From CAJBLF01 sp964504915 (GTDB taxonomy: Bacteria; Patescibacteriota; Gracilibacteria; Absconditabacterales; Absconditicoccaceae), in assembly GCA_964504915.1 (NCBI GenBank), contig CAZDFH010000001.1:62001-126000 (forward strand): a stretch of 64,000 nucleotides of DNA, read 5' to 3'. A model generated the notes under the pieces. It was not told the DNA's origin, searched no databases, and was given only the letters and a program-made list of their open reading frames with translations. Of this stretch, positions 9,456 to 18,552 are shown piece after piece (the first letter of the stretch is position 1; every line of letters begins with the position of its first letter). Both the position numbers and the translations under genes were made by a program.

Positions 9456-10427
9456 TTACTCCATATTGGCTTTTTTGATCGCCCACTCATTCCAAATATC
9501 AAATACTACAGTACAGGTAATGTCTCTGTCTTGTGAGCTTGCACCTCTTATCTCCAGTCATAGAGCTGATGGATTATTATATGTAATGACCGCTGACTTA
9601 ACCTTCTCCAAATTTTCATTCCCTTGTGCACAAGCTTTTTTGAGCTGAGGTAATTTATTGTCTAATATGAAGTCCTTATTTACGATCCTAATCATGTTGG
9701 AAAGTTTGAGCATCATATCATCATCTATATTTTTGAATACATATCCAAATAGGGTCTCATCAAAGACGATTCGGACATTATCTGTATGCTTATAGAAGGT
9801 ATATCATCGTAATGACTGGAAGTTATCTTTCTGTGTTGCATTGTACTCGTCCATGAGCACGGTACACGTTTTTCCCTTGAGAATTTTACCACAGACAAAA
9901 CGCTCGACCTGGACTACTGGTTTGTGATCATAGAGAATGACTACATTATTCCCAGACCTTATAGCAGACAGCTGAGGTTGATCTGAAAAATCCAAGTAAA
10001 GAAAATCTTTGGTGAAGAAATACGTGTTGTTTTTGACGATCAATCATTGATCAGCCAGCTTGATGGTATCTACTTCTACAATCGGTGTATTCTTGAGGAA
10101 CTTTTCTAACGTACCGAATATCTCTACACTACCTTTGTAATCATTCAAATTGACTGAGGCGCTTTTGAGCCCTATTGTATCTTTATTCCCATCTATTAGA
10201 GAATGAGTATAATGTGGGAAGTTATTGTCTACCGAGATATATCATTCAGTATGGATTCTTGCACCAACTTCTTGGCTAGCCACACGGTCTGGAGTAAGCG
10301 TTACTCCAATATGAAAAAGATACTGGCCACCCTTGAGGATAGCAAAGCCCACTAAGATAATTACTGCTCGTCCGATAATCTTCTTGGTACTTACTATTTC
10401 ATTCTTTCTAATTTTCCTTATAATCAT
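9456..10427 (-). CDS. hypothetical membrane-anchored protein, 323 aa
   Basis: The family is unknown. A basic N terminus (MIIRKIRKNEIVSTKK) precedes one membrane helix at about residues 18-38 (GRAVIILVGFAILKGG), after which the rest is probably extracytoplasmic. The soluble part is beta-rich with paired Cys residues (FVCGKILKGKTCTV). The C-terminal stretch (ALGLEIRGASSQDRDITC) repeats the beta pattern. At least three glycines are TGA. It is a single gene between converging greA and divergent rsmG. Confidence 0.75.
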
Positions 10428-10644
10428 TTCTACTTTTAAACATTAAATAAGACGCCGAAACTTCCATGAGAAGTTTAACGTCGCTTTTATCCGACGTAGT
10501 CGAATAGGAATTATTTTACAATTCCTATGTGATAAAAAAAATAGGAATCAAGGTATTTATATAAATTTCCCCAAAAAATGCAAGCTTTCTTGAGTTAGGG
10601 GAATTGCGACCAAAATTCTTCATTTTTAGCCTCTGAAACTCAGC

Positions 10645-11235
10645 ATGCCATTTGACAACTTAATAAATATCTTTCTAGAAGTCAATTCTCACCTCAACTT
10701 ATCTGCCATCAGAGATTTCGAGTGAGTGAAGATGAAACACGTCATGGATTCCTTGGAATTGATGAAAATTTTCCCTTTAGCAGATGGGCTCAAGGTCTGT
10801 GATATCGGCACTGGTGGCTGATTCCCGCTCCTCCCTTTGGCCATGAGTTATCCCAAAGTCAATTTTGTCGGGATTGATTCTACGAGAAAAAAGGTCGATG
10901 CGATAAATGGCATGATCAAGGAATTGAAGATCATGAATGCCAAAGCGATTCGAACCAGGATAGAAGACTATCAGGAGCAATTTGATGTCATTACTGCGAG
11001 AGCCGTCGGTTACATCGATAAGATCTTTACTCGGAGCTATCATCTTTTGAAGAAGGGCGGACATTACGTCTTGTACAAACAGGTGTCTGAACAGGAAAAA
11101 GCTGACTTACTCGAACTCTGTAAGATTGGCAACCCCGCTAAAGACGGGGCAGGTCTCAGCTTGGTTGCCGCACATGTGTATAGATTGTTTCCGGAGGATA
11201 TTGAGAGAGTGATCTATATTGTGAAGAAGAATTAA
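10645..11235 (+). CDS. rsmG: 16S rRNA (guanine527-N7)-methyltransferase RsmG, 196 aa
   Basis: The enzyme methylates G527 of 16S rRNA with SAM. The SAM loop VCDIGTGGGFPLLPLA is the RsmG signature and its third loop glycine is TGA. Other motifs are NFVGIDSTRKKVDAI (ribose-binding acidic end) and DVITARAVG. The N terminus HLNLSAIRDF matches the usual hmNLT motif. It is slightly shorter than typical RsmG. The intergenic region upstream (10441-10644) contains hairpins including aggaatt...aattcct. Confidence 0.92.
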
Positions 11236-11239
11236 CGAA

Positions 11240-11320
11240 TATTCAAATTTACAAATATCCAAAACAATTTTAGAATTTTAGAATTTAGAAATTTAAGAAT
11301 CAATTATCAATTCACTAATC
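11240..11320. repeat. AT-rich interspersed repeat, copy 1
   Basis: A 'acgaatatt..aaatttacaaat..ccaaaacaattttagaatttt' tract. Related copies lie at 11711-11790, 32362-32472 and 42258-42385. Confidence 0.55.
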
Positions 11321-11346
11321 ACTAAAAACATTTATCTTTGACAAGA

Positions 11347-11706
11347 ATGCTCATGAAAAGCTTCGCGACTATTGACGACTATATAGCTTCGTTTCCTAAT
11401 GAGGTCCAAAGTAAACTTAGGGAGATAAGGATACTCATCAAAAAAGAAGCGCCTGAAGCAAGAGAGAAGATAAGCTATGGTATGCCAGCATTTGATTTAA
11501 ATGGTCCTTTGGTATATTTTGCTGCCTTTACTAAACACATTGGCTTCTACCCAACAGCAAGTGGCGTCGCTCAATTTAAAAAGGATCTTAGCAAATATGT
11601 TATGGGCAAAGGATCCATTCAGTTCCCCATCAATGAGCCACTGCCCTTGGAGCTGATTAGGCAGATGGTGAAATTTAGAGTGGGAGAAAATAAGAGGAAG
11701 AAATAA
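11347..11706 (+). CDS. DUF1801 / YdhG-type protein, 119 aa
   Basis: The pattern matches the DUF1801 family: TIDDYIASFPNEVQSKLREI, then EAREKISYGMPAFDLNG and VYFAAFTKHIGFYP. These small proteins are related to an iron-chaperone-like fold, and their role is poorly defined. The conserved YGMP-F and H-IGFYP motifs are intact. There is no TGA codon. ATG 11347 is chosen; ATG 11353 (MKSFATID) is an equally good start. It stands alone between two AT-rich repeat copies. Confidence 0.8.
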   Translation: MLMKSFATIDDYIASFPNEVQSKLREIRILIKKEAPEAREKISYGMPAFDLNGPLVYFAAFTKHIGFYPTASGVAQFKKDLSKYVMGKGSIQFPINEPLPLELIRQMVKFRVGENKRKK

Positions 11707-11710
11707 AAAT

Positions 11711-11790
11711 TAATAAATTTACGAATTATTCCAAATTATTCCAAGACAATTTTAGAATTTTAAAATTTCTAAATTTTAGAATTGCTTCGG
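11711..11790. repeat. AT-rich interspersed repeat, copy 2
   Basis: The same family as 11240-11320. The two copies flank the DUF1801 gene as direct repeats. Confidence 0.55.
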
Positions 11791-11825
11791 TAACCCCGGT
11801 AATTCGAAAAGTATTTGTACATTGC

Positions 11826-11946
11826 CTGCCCACTCGCAAGTCATCCCGGTGTTATTTCCCCGCCTAGGCGGGGATGCAACCGGGATCTTATTAAAAATAA
11901 GTAGCCTCTAAGATTCCGGCTGCAAACCGGAACGCCGGAATGACAA
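11826..11946. repeat. REP-like palindromic element, copy 2
   Basis: It reads tcatcccggtg...ccgccta/taggcgg...accggga...gccggaatgaca. Its arms match the copy at 13072-13222. It lies just outside the 3' end of the VanW-like gene; the other copy lies just outside its 5' end. Confidence 0.65.
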
Positions 11947-11964
11947 ATGAGGGCAGGCGGTGGA

Positions 11965-12987
11965 TTATCTGCTTTCATTATTCTTATCTAAATACTGAGA
12001 CGAGTAGGTCTCTTTTTTTATTGTTTTTTGTCAGTCAAAACCAGTCAATTCTGAATCCGTCATCCCGTACGCATTCGTAGGCCAAACGTTTTGAAAAATC
12101 AGTCTGGTTAGGTTTACTTCCAGATCTGAAATATAATTTTTAGAAATTTTTACCTGTTCGCAAGAAGTTTGTGGAGAGATGATTACCAAGAACGTCCTAC
12201 TCCCCTGCTTCTTGGTCCTAAAATAGAGATCTGATGTCCCAGCATTTTTGATCTCAAATTGCTTCCTCATTTCTACCACGGCCGCATCATCGCCTTGAAC
12301 TTTTTCTCCGTAATAGACCGTAAACCGCTCATTATGTGGCTGTCTTTGTAAGATGGCAATGTCTGGATTGATGAGCGAAGCTCTGAATAATTGTGAGCTG
12401 ACGCCACAGACGCCTCCGTAAAAGAGACGAACATCGCCAGAGATTCCATCGCAGTATCATTGTAATTTCTTCAAATGATTGTTGTAATTAAAGACTTGCC
12501 CTGGCTTGAGGAGGAGCTTGTCTACGCTAGTCAGCGCTAACTCGTAATTCGTCTTGGTACATGGCTTGAGTGCTGCAATATCTTTGTCTGCTACGTAAAA
12601 CATATATCAGCTCAGGTAATAATGTGCCAATTGTTGGAGAGAAATACGGATTCTCAGACCTTCGTGAGCGGCTTGTCTCATATCACGGATTTCCTTGTCT
12701 GTGCTCGGCAGAATTGCTGGATACGAAGATGTGAATATCGGCTTCGTACCAGAATAGATGAACGAGGTTGTGAATGGCTGATAGATATTTTGAAATCATT
12801 TGATATCATTTCGAATCGTATCTACCGATTCTTGCAGTGTTAGCTTCGGTAACTTTCCCTGAAGCAGACAAGCAGCGTCGAGAATAAATTCTTGACCCTT
12901 GCGCTGCATTTTGCAACTAGAAAAGAAGGAAAAATAGCCATTCTGCAATAGATATGCTATTCGCAACAAAAGGAAACTTCATATCAT
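11965..12987 (-). CDS. VanW-like exported protein, 340 aa
   Basis: The core LLLKPGQVFNYNNHL ... GYCDGISGDVRLFYGG then VCGVSSQLFRAAL-like segment matches the VanW family (usual FSFN-x-GG-VCQVST pattern), envelope proteins of unknown activity. The conserved Cys and GGVCGVSSQ are present. ATG 12987 gives a hydrophobic start (MIGSFLLLRIAYLL) whose third codon is TGA. Under code 25 TGA 12031 is read through and the protein ends at TAA 11965, so the terminator-like hairpin at 11997-12019 is translated in antisense. An older stop at 12031 would shorten it by 22 residues. Confidence 0.72.
11997..12019 (+). terminator. hairpin plus T-run inside the VanW-like 3' end
   Basis: Stem gagac/gtctc is followed by seven T on the plus strand. 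It would stop plus-strand transcripts from 11347-11706. Confidence 0.55.
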
Positions 12988-13071
12988 GAGATATATGCTT
13001 TGTTTTTTCATCCTATATCGCGACATAAACTCAAAGAATATAAAAATCTTCCCCATATTTACAACCCCACT

Positions 13072-13222
13072 CCAATCGTAAGTCATCCCGGTGTTATCTG
13101 CGAGTGTGCGAGCATGCAACCCCGGCGGTCCGGGGCAGGCCGGGATCCAAGTAAACTACTTAAGATGGAGTTTACCCCGGTAAGTCACCGGGGGCCGCAA
13201 AACTTGGCGCCGGAATGACAGA
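13072..13222. repeat. REP-like palindromic element, copy 3
   Basis: It has tcatcccggtg at one end and gccggaatgaca at the other, with internal hairpins (ccggcggtccgg, accccggtaagtcaccggggg). The 362-bp gap 12988-13349 holds only this element and the start region of the next gene. Confidence 0.65.
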
Positions 13223-13349
13223 ATGGTGGGGTTGGTCTGAGAAATAAAGGCTCCGGAGCTAGCTCTTGCCTTTTTTATAGAAAGTGAGATGGCTATTGAT
13301 TTTTTGATTCCAAAAATTATAGTGAGGCTCAAACAAAAGAGACAACCAT

Positions 13350-14063
13350 ATGAATGACTATTTCATCCAAAAATGGAAAACTCTTCAAAAAATAAAAAAA
13401 TTTATTTCTCATCTTCGCGTCAATTTCCCACTTGCAAAGAGGTACTCCAAGAAGAGACTTCGGAGTGATTGGGCATACATACGAAAGGGGAAATTCATGA
13501 CCCTTACGTTGACGCTTGTCACATTGATGAATCTGGGATTCTTTTTCTACCACTGGTTGTGGATAGGAATTGTCCCTGGAGTGGCTATCGTCATGCAGTT
13601 CATCGCATGGTGTACGGAAGCCACCTTCCTCATCCTGTACGAGTATCTTCTACGCGCGCAGGAAAAGAGAATAGACCAGAAGGTCATGTTCTTTAAAGAA
13701 GTGGGTATCCACAAGGTGATCCTCATTCCCGCCATCATTGTAGCCAGAACTATCGTTTACACCTTGGTGTATGCGATTGCATTTGGTTTAGCCTATTTTG
13801 CCAGACTCTATATATCCTACCAGATTGGGTGGGTGCTAGATAGTCAGGTCATTATGGGCATTAGGAATATGGTGATAGCCACATTATTCCTTGGCCCAGC
13901 AATGGGGTGGTTTGTGACACTCTCCAGGAAGAAAATAATTTCTTGGAGAAAGATTAGTATATTTTTTGAAGATTCTAAACAGATTCTCCGTATATTGTTG
14001 AGGATCTTATGGAAATGATTACGCTTACACCTAACCTGGAACACAGAGAGGCTAAGAGCGTAA
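13350..14063 (+). CDS. multi-span membrane protein, 237 aa
   Basis: I do not recognise the family. The N-terminal 45 residues are strongly basic. They are followed by about five hydrophobic helices (for example TLTLVTLMNLGFFFYHW, IVPGVAIVMQFIAWC, ILIPAIIVARTIVYTLVYAI) and a basic tail. TGA at 14016 is Gly and the true end is TAA at 14061, which adds GLRLHLTWNTERLRA. The gene is followed by a strong terminator. No transport or enzyme motif is visible. Confidence 0.75.
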
Positions 14064-14086
14064 TTTTTTTTAAAAAAATATAGGTC

Positions 14087-14110
14087 GTCCGCCAAGGCGG
14101 ACTTTTTTTT
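14087..14110 (+). terminator. strong rho-independent terminator
   Basis: Perfect 7-bp stem gtccgcc/ggcggac with an AA loop is followed by eight T. Confidence 0.9.
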
Positions 14111-14114
14111 ATTT

Positions 14115-14305
14115 TTCTCTTTAGCCACGGACTTCCGTCCGTGGTCTGTAATAGATCGTGCCCCTGCCTACCGGCAGGCAGGTTCAGCACTTATATTTGA
14201 AAATATTTCATATATAAAAGTCCCGACGGGACGAACCATATCAAAAACTTTGGACGGTAGTCCAAAGCAAATGCAATAATAAATGTATGATAAGTCCCAG
14301 AGGGA
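14115..14305. repeat. cluster of small GC-rich hairpins
   Basis: A series of short perfect inverted repeats (ccacggacttccgtccgtgg, cctgcctaccggcaggcagg, gtcccgacgggac, gtcccagagggac) fills the gap between converging genes. It encodes nothing I can support. Confidence 0.55.
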
Positions 14306-14317
14306 CGACCTCTAATT

Positions 14318-15067
14318 TTATCCTAACAGCAAGAGGCACATCATGACGCCGATACCAAGCAAGAAGAAAATGAGTTGACCAAATATTTGAGCCAGTCAGT
14401 TATGTTTGTGTAATTCAGGTATGAGGTCAGACCCGGCGATGTAGATGAAAGATCCAGCTGCGAAAGGGATGAGAAAAGACGTAAGACCTGAGACATAAGA
14501 CCCTATCAGCAAAGCAATAACAACCCCAAGCACAGCCGATAACGCCGTAAGGAAATTAATTGTTAATGCTTTTTTCTTGGTAAATCAGCCATGGACCAAG
14601 ACGCCGAAGTCGCCGATCTCCTGAGGGATTTCGTGAAACAAGACGGCGATAGATGTCGCGATGCCGACAGGAATACTGACAAGATAACTCGCTCCGATGA
14701 TCAAGCCGTCGATAAAATTATGCACGGTATCTCAGACCAAATTCATGATCGCAAACGGATGGACGTGGGTCTTGGTAATCGGCATATGACAGTGGTTTCG
14801 GTGTATAACTTTTTCTGTGAAGAGGCCAAAAAATATTCCTGCGAGGACGAATAATGATGTTCGAATTGTCCGACTTCATGATCTTATCATTTCTGGGAAG
14901 AGATGAATGAAGACATCGCCGAGCAATGCTCAAGCAGAAAAGCTTACGAGCAGCAGCACTACTCTTTTGAGATGTTCCGTCTTGACGCCAAGGGCGATGA
15001 TTCAGATCAGTGAAACGAGGCTGATAGCGAAGACGCTTATGAGTGAATAGAGTCGGATTTGGGACAT
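14318..15067 (-). CDS. ZIP-family metal transporter, 249 aa
   Basis: Integral membrane divalent-metal transporter (Zn, Fe or Mn import). The metal-binding helices are clear: MNLVGDTVHNFIDGLIIGAS (H-N-x-x-D) and VLFHEIPQEIGDFGVLVHGG (HEIPQE). About seven to eight hydrophobic helices are present, with a His-containing loop between helices 3 and 4 (HRNHCHMP...HVHP). Several glycines are TGA, so no ORF is visible under the standard code. ATG 15067 begins MSQIRLYSLI and lies downstream of ATATTTATT. It is a single gene. Confidence 0.93.
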
Positions 15068-15097
15068 AGTTTTGAAAGTGAATAAATATTTTTGTAG

Positions 15098-15122
15098 GGA
15101 ACGGTCGCGACCGTTCCTTACG
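15098..15122. repeat. perfect palindrome ggaacggtcgcgaccgttcc
   Basis: A 20-bp perfect dyad upstream of the ZIP gene. A variant (gggacggtcgcgaccgtccc) is at 50938-50958 within the solenoid array. Confidence 0.6.
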
Positions 15123-15138
15123 GAGCTAGATAATTTCT

Positions 15139-15489
15139 CTATTTATTAATCCTAATAAAAAATACTTCGTTTTCTTCTTTTCCTGTAGCTTCAATTTTAT
15201 GTTCTAGGTCAGCTGGAATATAGATGAGATCGTCAGCAGCATATTCTATTTTTTCACCATCTTTAAACTCAATATATCCCTCACCTTTTACCACGAGAAA
15301 AAATTCATCGATACCTTCATGAGCATGCCGATCAAATAGTGATCCAGCCTTGAGAAATCATTTTGTCATTGCCTGAAGGTGCTCTGATACAGCATCGTCT
15401 TTGGATAAAATGAGTTGTCTTTTACCACTTCAGCCATGAGCTTCTTCTATAGGAAGTGTGTTTAGTTGTTTCTTGAATGGTTTCCTCAT
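15139..15489 (-). CDS. cupin-domain protein, 116 aa
   Basis: A single small beta-barrel cupin. Motif 1 is visible as HAHEGIDEFFLVVKGEGYIEF and motif 2 as DDLIYIPADLEHKIEA, including the metal-ligand His/Glu set (H-x-H, E, H). Such proteins bind small ligands or act as isomerases or dioxygenases; the substrate is unknown. TGA codes glycine at HGGSG and TKGFL. It lies in a run of small minus-strand genes (16444 to 14318). Confidence 0.85.
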
Positions 15490-15528
15490 ATGTGTTTTTC
15501 TAATAAAATAGTATTATTATTTCTTCAT

Positions 15529-15990
15529 TTATTTTATCGAATGAAGAATCTCTTGTTCTAACTTTTTAGCTTCATCCGTGCCTATCCTGTAGACTTTCCC
15601 GTTCTTCAACTGTATCTCCACTGCATCAAAGCCCGACACATTGTAGATCCACATCTTGGGCCAAAACGATCTTCTGATGCCCCATCCCGTGTACCAATAA
15701 TTCTTTACCGTCTTAGCAGAAAGAATATCTTGGAGCAAAAACTTTTTTCTATAGATGCCATAGCCAAATTTTATCTTGAGATATTTTTCATCAACAATGA
15801 CTTGAAGTGAGCCAAAGGAAGAAAGAATGAATAGAACGATGAGCATCGTCGCCGTCATGGCAAGATTAGTCCCAGAATCAGCTGAAGGTGCTTCGTGAGC
15901 AGCGGTGATATAGGCCCATGCGAAAAGTACGAGCACGCCTAGCGTAACAGCTAGCATGAGATAACCGATTTGTCTGTGTTTATATTTCAT
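15529..15990 (-). CDS. two-helix membrane protein with PH-like domain, 153 aa
   Basis: Two N-terminal membrane helices (YLMLAVTLGVLVLFAWAY and MTATMLIVLFILSSFG) are followed by a beta-rich cytoplasmic domain beginning VIVDEKYLKIKFGYGIYRKK. It ends in a helix (DEAKKLEQEILHSI). This layout matches bacterial PH-like (bPH) membrane proteins of unknown function. There is no TGA codon. It lies 39 bp upstream of the cupin gene, in the same direction. Confidence 0.72.
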   Translation of the reverse strand: MKYKHRQIGYLMLAVTLGVLVLFAWAYITAAHEAPSADSGTNLAMTATMLIVLFILSSFGSLQVIVDEKYLKIKFGYGIYRKKFLLQDILSAKTVKNYWYTGWGIRRSFWPKMWIYNVSGFDAVEIQLKNGKVYRIGTDEAKKLEQEILHSIK

Positions 15991-16045
15991 ATTTACTGTA
16001 TATTATGTAAACGATTTCTCTTTGACATAAAACGGAAGAAAGTTT

Positions 16046-16444
16046 TTATTTTTTTCTAATTGCTATAGCCTCAATCTCTACATTACAACCTTCCGTGGTA
16101 GTTTTATTTATTTCGATTAGCGTACTAACTGGTTTACAATTAGCAAAATATTTATTTCTCACAGCTGATATTTTCTCTAGATCGGACATGTTCGTAACAT
16201 AGATCACAGCTTTAACAACATCTTCCATTGAAGCACCAGCAACATCTAGTATTTTCTCTATTTTTTGAAATACAAATTCTGTTTGTTCTGTGATGTCATT
16301 TGGCGCTATAACATTGCCGTCTTTATCTTTAGCAATTTGTCCAGCCACAAAAATCATTTCCGAATCACCAATATCGACTTTTAGTCCAGGAGAATAAGCT
16401 CTATTACTTTTGTAAAAATTTTCTGGATGGATTTGCTGTCTCAT
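16046..16444 (-). CDS. RidA-family enamine/imine deaminase, 132 aa
   Basis: RidA proteins hydrolyse reactive enamines formed by PLP enzymes. The family pattern is present: an open N-terminal strand (YSPGLKVDIGDSEMIFVAGQIAKD), a helix (FVFQKIEKILDVAGASMEDVV) and YVTNMSDLEKISAVRN. The expected C-terminal VEIEAIAI strand is present. The usual catalytic Arg of RidA (IPSRSTVEVAxLP) is replaced by a Lys/Thr-rich stretch (EINKTTTEGCNVEIEA), so it may belong to a subfamily. Its neighbour alr is a PLP enzyme, which fits. Confidence 0.85.
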   Translation of the reverse strand: MRQQIHPENFYKSNRAYSPGLKVDIGDSEMIFVAGQIAKDKDGNVIAPNDITEQTEFVFQKIEKILDVAGASMEDVVKAVIYVTNMSDLEKISAVRNKYFANCKPVSTLIEINKTTTEGCNVEIEAIAIRKK

Positions 16445-16465
16445 ACTATATAATAGTAAGTAAAT

Positions 16466-17566
16466 TTATATTATTTCCCTTCTCATGCTCTTATCCAATC
16501 TCACCAAGCATTCATAGACGATGGTATCGCTGGCTTGTGCGAGGGCGGCGAGGGAATTGCTATCTGATGCTGATGAGCTAATGATTTCTACTTTCTCGCC
16601 GACGGAGCATGTGACATCATTTTCTACTTTACAAGTGCAAAGGTTCATAGAAATTCTTCCGACTTGTTTCAATGTTGTCCTTCCGCGTTTCATGGTAATA
16701 TTGCCAGAAGCATTTCTGGGTAATCATTCAGCGTAGCCAAACGGTATGGTGACCATGAGTTCTCTATCATAAGGTTTGTAACGGTGATTGTAGCCCACTC
16801 CTTCTCCAGGCCAAGCAATCTGCGTGGAAATAATTCTGGACGTGACGGATAAGGCAGGTTTGAGGTTTTTTAGTTTTTTGACATCCGGATCATCAGCCGA
16901 CAAAGGATTGTACCCATACATTGCGATACCCGGCCTCCGAGCATTGAAAAAGTCATCATGCACTTTGAGCATGCCGGCGCTATTGCCGATATGTTTTCGC
17001 GTTGGCACATGACCAGAATCGATAATCATATGATACAATTTTTTGAATTTGGTAATCTGCTCCTCTACTCCGTTATAGCTCTGCTCATCAGCGCTATGGA
17101 GATGAGACATTACTCATTCGATGAGAATGTTGGGAAATTTCTTTATTTCATCTAAGATATATAATAATTCTTCTTCTTGGATGCCTTCTCTGTTCATTCC
17201 TGTATTGAGAAAGAGATGTACTTTCACTTCTCTCTTGTGGAGTTTTGCAAGTGTCTCGATCGTTCATTTATTGTACACGCAAAACGTCACTCTCCTAGGA
17301 TCGAAGTATTTGTAGTTTTCGAGTAGCGTTTCTCCGATGAGTAAAATATCTTTGTTGGAATGTTTTTTGACAATCTGATATTCTGGAAATGAATCGACCG
17401 CTAGATAAGGCACGTCTGTTTTTCTCAGAATCTTTACCATTTGCTTCAGTCCGTGGCCGTAGGCATTGGATTTGAGGACGGGAAAAATTTCTCCTTGTGG
17501 TTGGAGTTTTTGCAGGATTTCCAAATTTCTGTATATGGTCTTCTTTTCTATCGTGATCACGTTCAT
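16466..17566 (-). CDS. alr: alanine racemase, 366 aa
   Basis: A PLP-dependent enzyme that makes D-alanine for peptidoglycan. The PLP lysine lies in VLKSNAYGHGLKQ; the barrel continues through HIGNSAGML and RPGIAMYGYNPL. The second catalytic base is the Tyr of PGEGVGYNHRY, followed by TIPFGYAEG and GRISMNLCTC. Two glycines are TGA (near 17262 and 16722), splitting it into three pieces under the standard code. The length is typical. It starts 22 bp before ridA in the transcript. Confidence 0.93.
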
Positions 17567-17629
17567 AGGTTTGACGTGTGGTTTGAATCGGGATTTTAGT
17601 CGTCAGAACATGTGTTTCGCTAAGAATAA

Positions 17630-17745
17630 AATCGTTATGCGCTACGCTGTAATGAATTGTAATGTGCTGCGCTGTAATGGGTTGTAATGTACTTCGTGTT
17701 ATGTGTTGTCGACGATGCATTACTATTCATTACGATCCATTACTA
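17630..17745. repeat. degenerate tandem repeat of tgtaatg units
   Basis: Units of the form gctgtaatg..ttgtaatg are repeated with drift. The 312-bp gap 17567-17878 contains this and the terminator at 17798-17830 and no gene. Confidence 0.5.
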
Positions 17746-17797
17746 TTTAAGATAGATATTCAGTCCATGATTACAATAAATATTTTTTTGGATAAAC

Positions 17798-17830
17798 AAA
17801 AACGCGCTCCTGAATGCAAGCCGCGTTTTT
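17798..17830. terminator. bidirectional terminator
   Basis: Stem aaaaacgcg/cgcgttttt. It lies just downstream of the minus-strand gene 17879-18277. Confidence 0.75.
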
Positions 17831-17878
17831 ATTGTGTGAATAAATCACGTTGATTACTTTGTTGAGCCGACATAGATT

Positions 17879-18277
17879 CTAATCTACAAAGATAGCTTCC
17901 TTGTTGTATATCCATTTAGGCAAATACACGTTGGAGACCCTATCATACTTAAAGACCAATACCCATTGGGTATCGGCTAAGAATAACTTTTCAGGTTCCA
18001 GTGTATCATCCGCACCTAATTCATAGTAGGACAATAATATCTTGCGAATGCTTTCTGGGCTAATAAGATAGACCCCTGTTAGCTCCACAATGCCGGGGAA
18101 CAGATTCAATCCTTTTCCTGAACCCACAATTACGTGGGAACTGTCAATGGAATTAGGATCCTCTTGAGAAAGATCTGATCTCTTCTCAAATTCTTCCTTA
18201 GTGAGATTCTCCATGTTTTGGAAATCCTCTGTGTCGATGACAAAATTTTTGCCATTTACTGTAATAGTCATTTGCAT
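17879..18277 (-). CDS. hypothetical protein, 132 aa
   Basis: The family is unknown. It is a soluble acidic protein, with a beta-hairpin start (MQMTITVNGKNFVIDTEDF) and a C-terminal half rich in aromatic strands (ADTQWVLVFKYDRVSNVYLP). It has no TGA glycine codon. ATG 18277 is chosen because the promoter at 18324-18351 would give a transcript starting inside any longer reading. It ends at TAG. Confidence 0.65.
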   Translation of the reverse strand: MQMTITVNGKNFVIDTEDFQNMENLTKEEFEKRSDLSQEDPNSIDSSHVIVGSGKGLNLFPGIVELTGVYLISPESIRKILLSYYELGADDTLEPEKLFLADTQWVLVFKYDRVSNVYLPKWIYNKEAIFVD

Positions 18278-18323
18278 AGCGCTTATGTTTTTGCTGGTGA
18301 ATAATTTTTTTATTTGTTTTGTA

Positions 18324-18351
18324 GCTATAGACAATTCTCTATATAAGTCAA
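18324..18351 (-). promoter_or_regulatory. promoter TTGACT - 16 bp - TATAGC
   Basis: The -35 is at 18346-18351 and the -10 at 18324-18329 (minus strand). It decides the start at 18277. Confidence 0.6.
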
Positions 18352-18419
18352 CCCTTTGTCAGTTTCTGATGATGGGTGCTATTGAATTTTTGAGACAGAA
18401 AATTACATAGTGTAGTTAA

Positions 18420-18520
18420 TAAGAGTTCGCGAGTTAAAGAGTTAAAACGTTCGCGAGTTCTTTACCACTTAATTACTATAAACTCGTTAACCCGTTAACT
18501 TTTAAACCCATTAACTATAA
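18420..18520. repeat. GTTAAC/gttcgcgagtt repeat, copy 1
   Basis: Multiple 'gagttaa' and 'gttaac' units form inverted repeats upstream of the ClpC-like gene. Related tracts are at 29397-29482 and 44930-45002. Confidence 0.55.
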
Positions 18521-18552
18521 GTAACTTTACTTCTTAGGCTTCGATCCATTCC

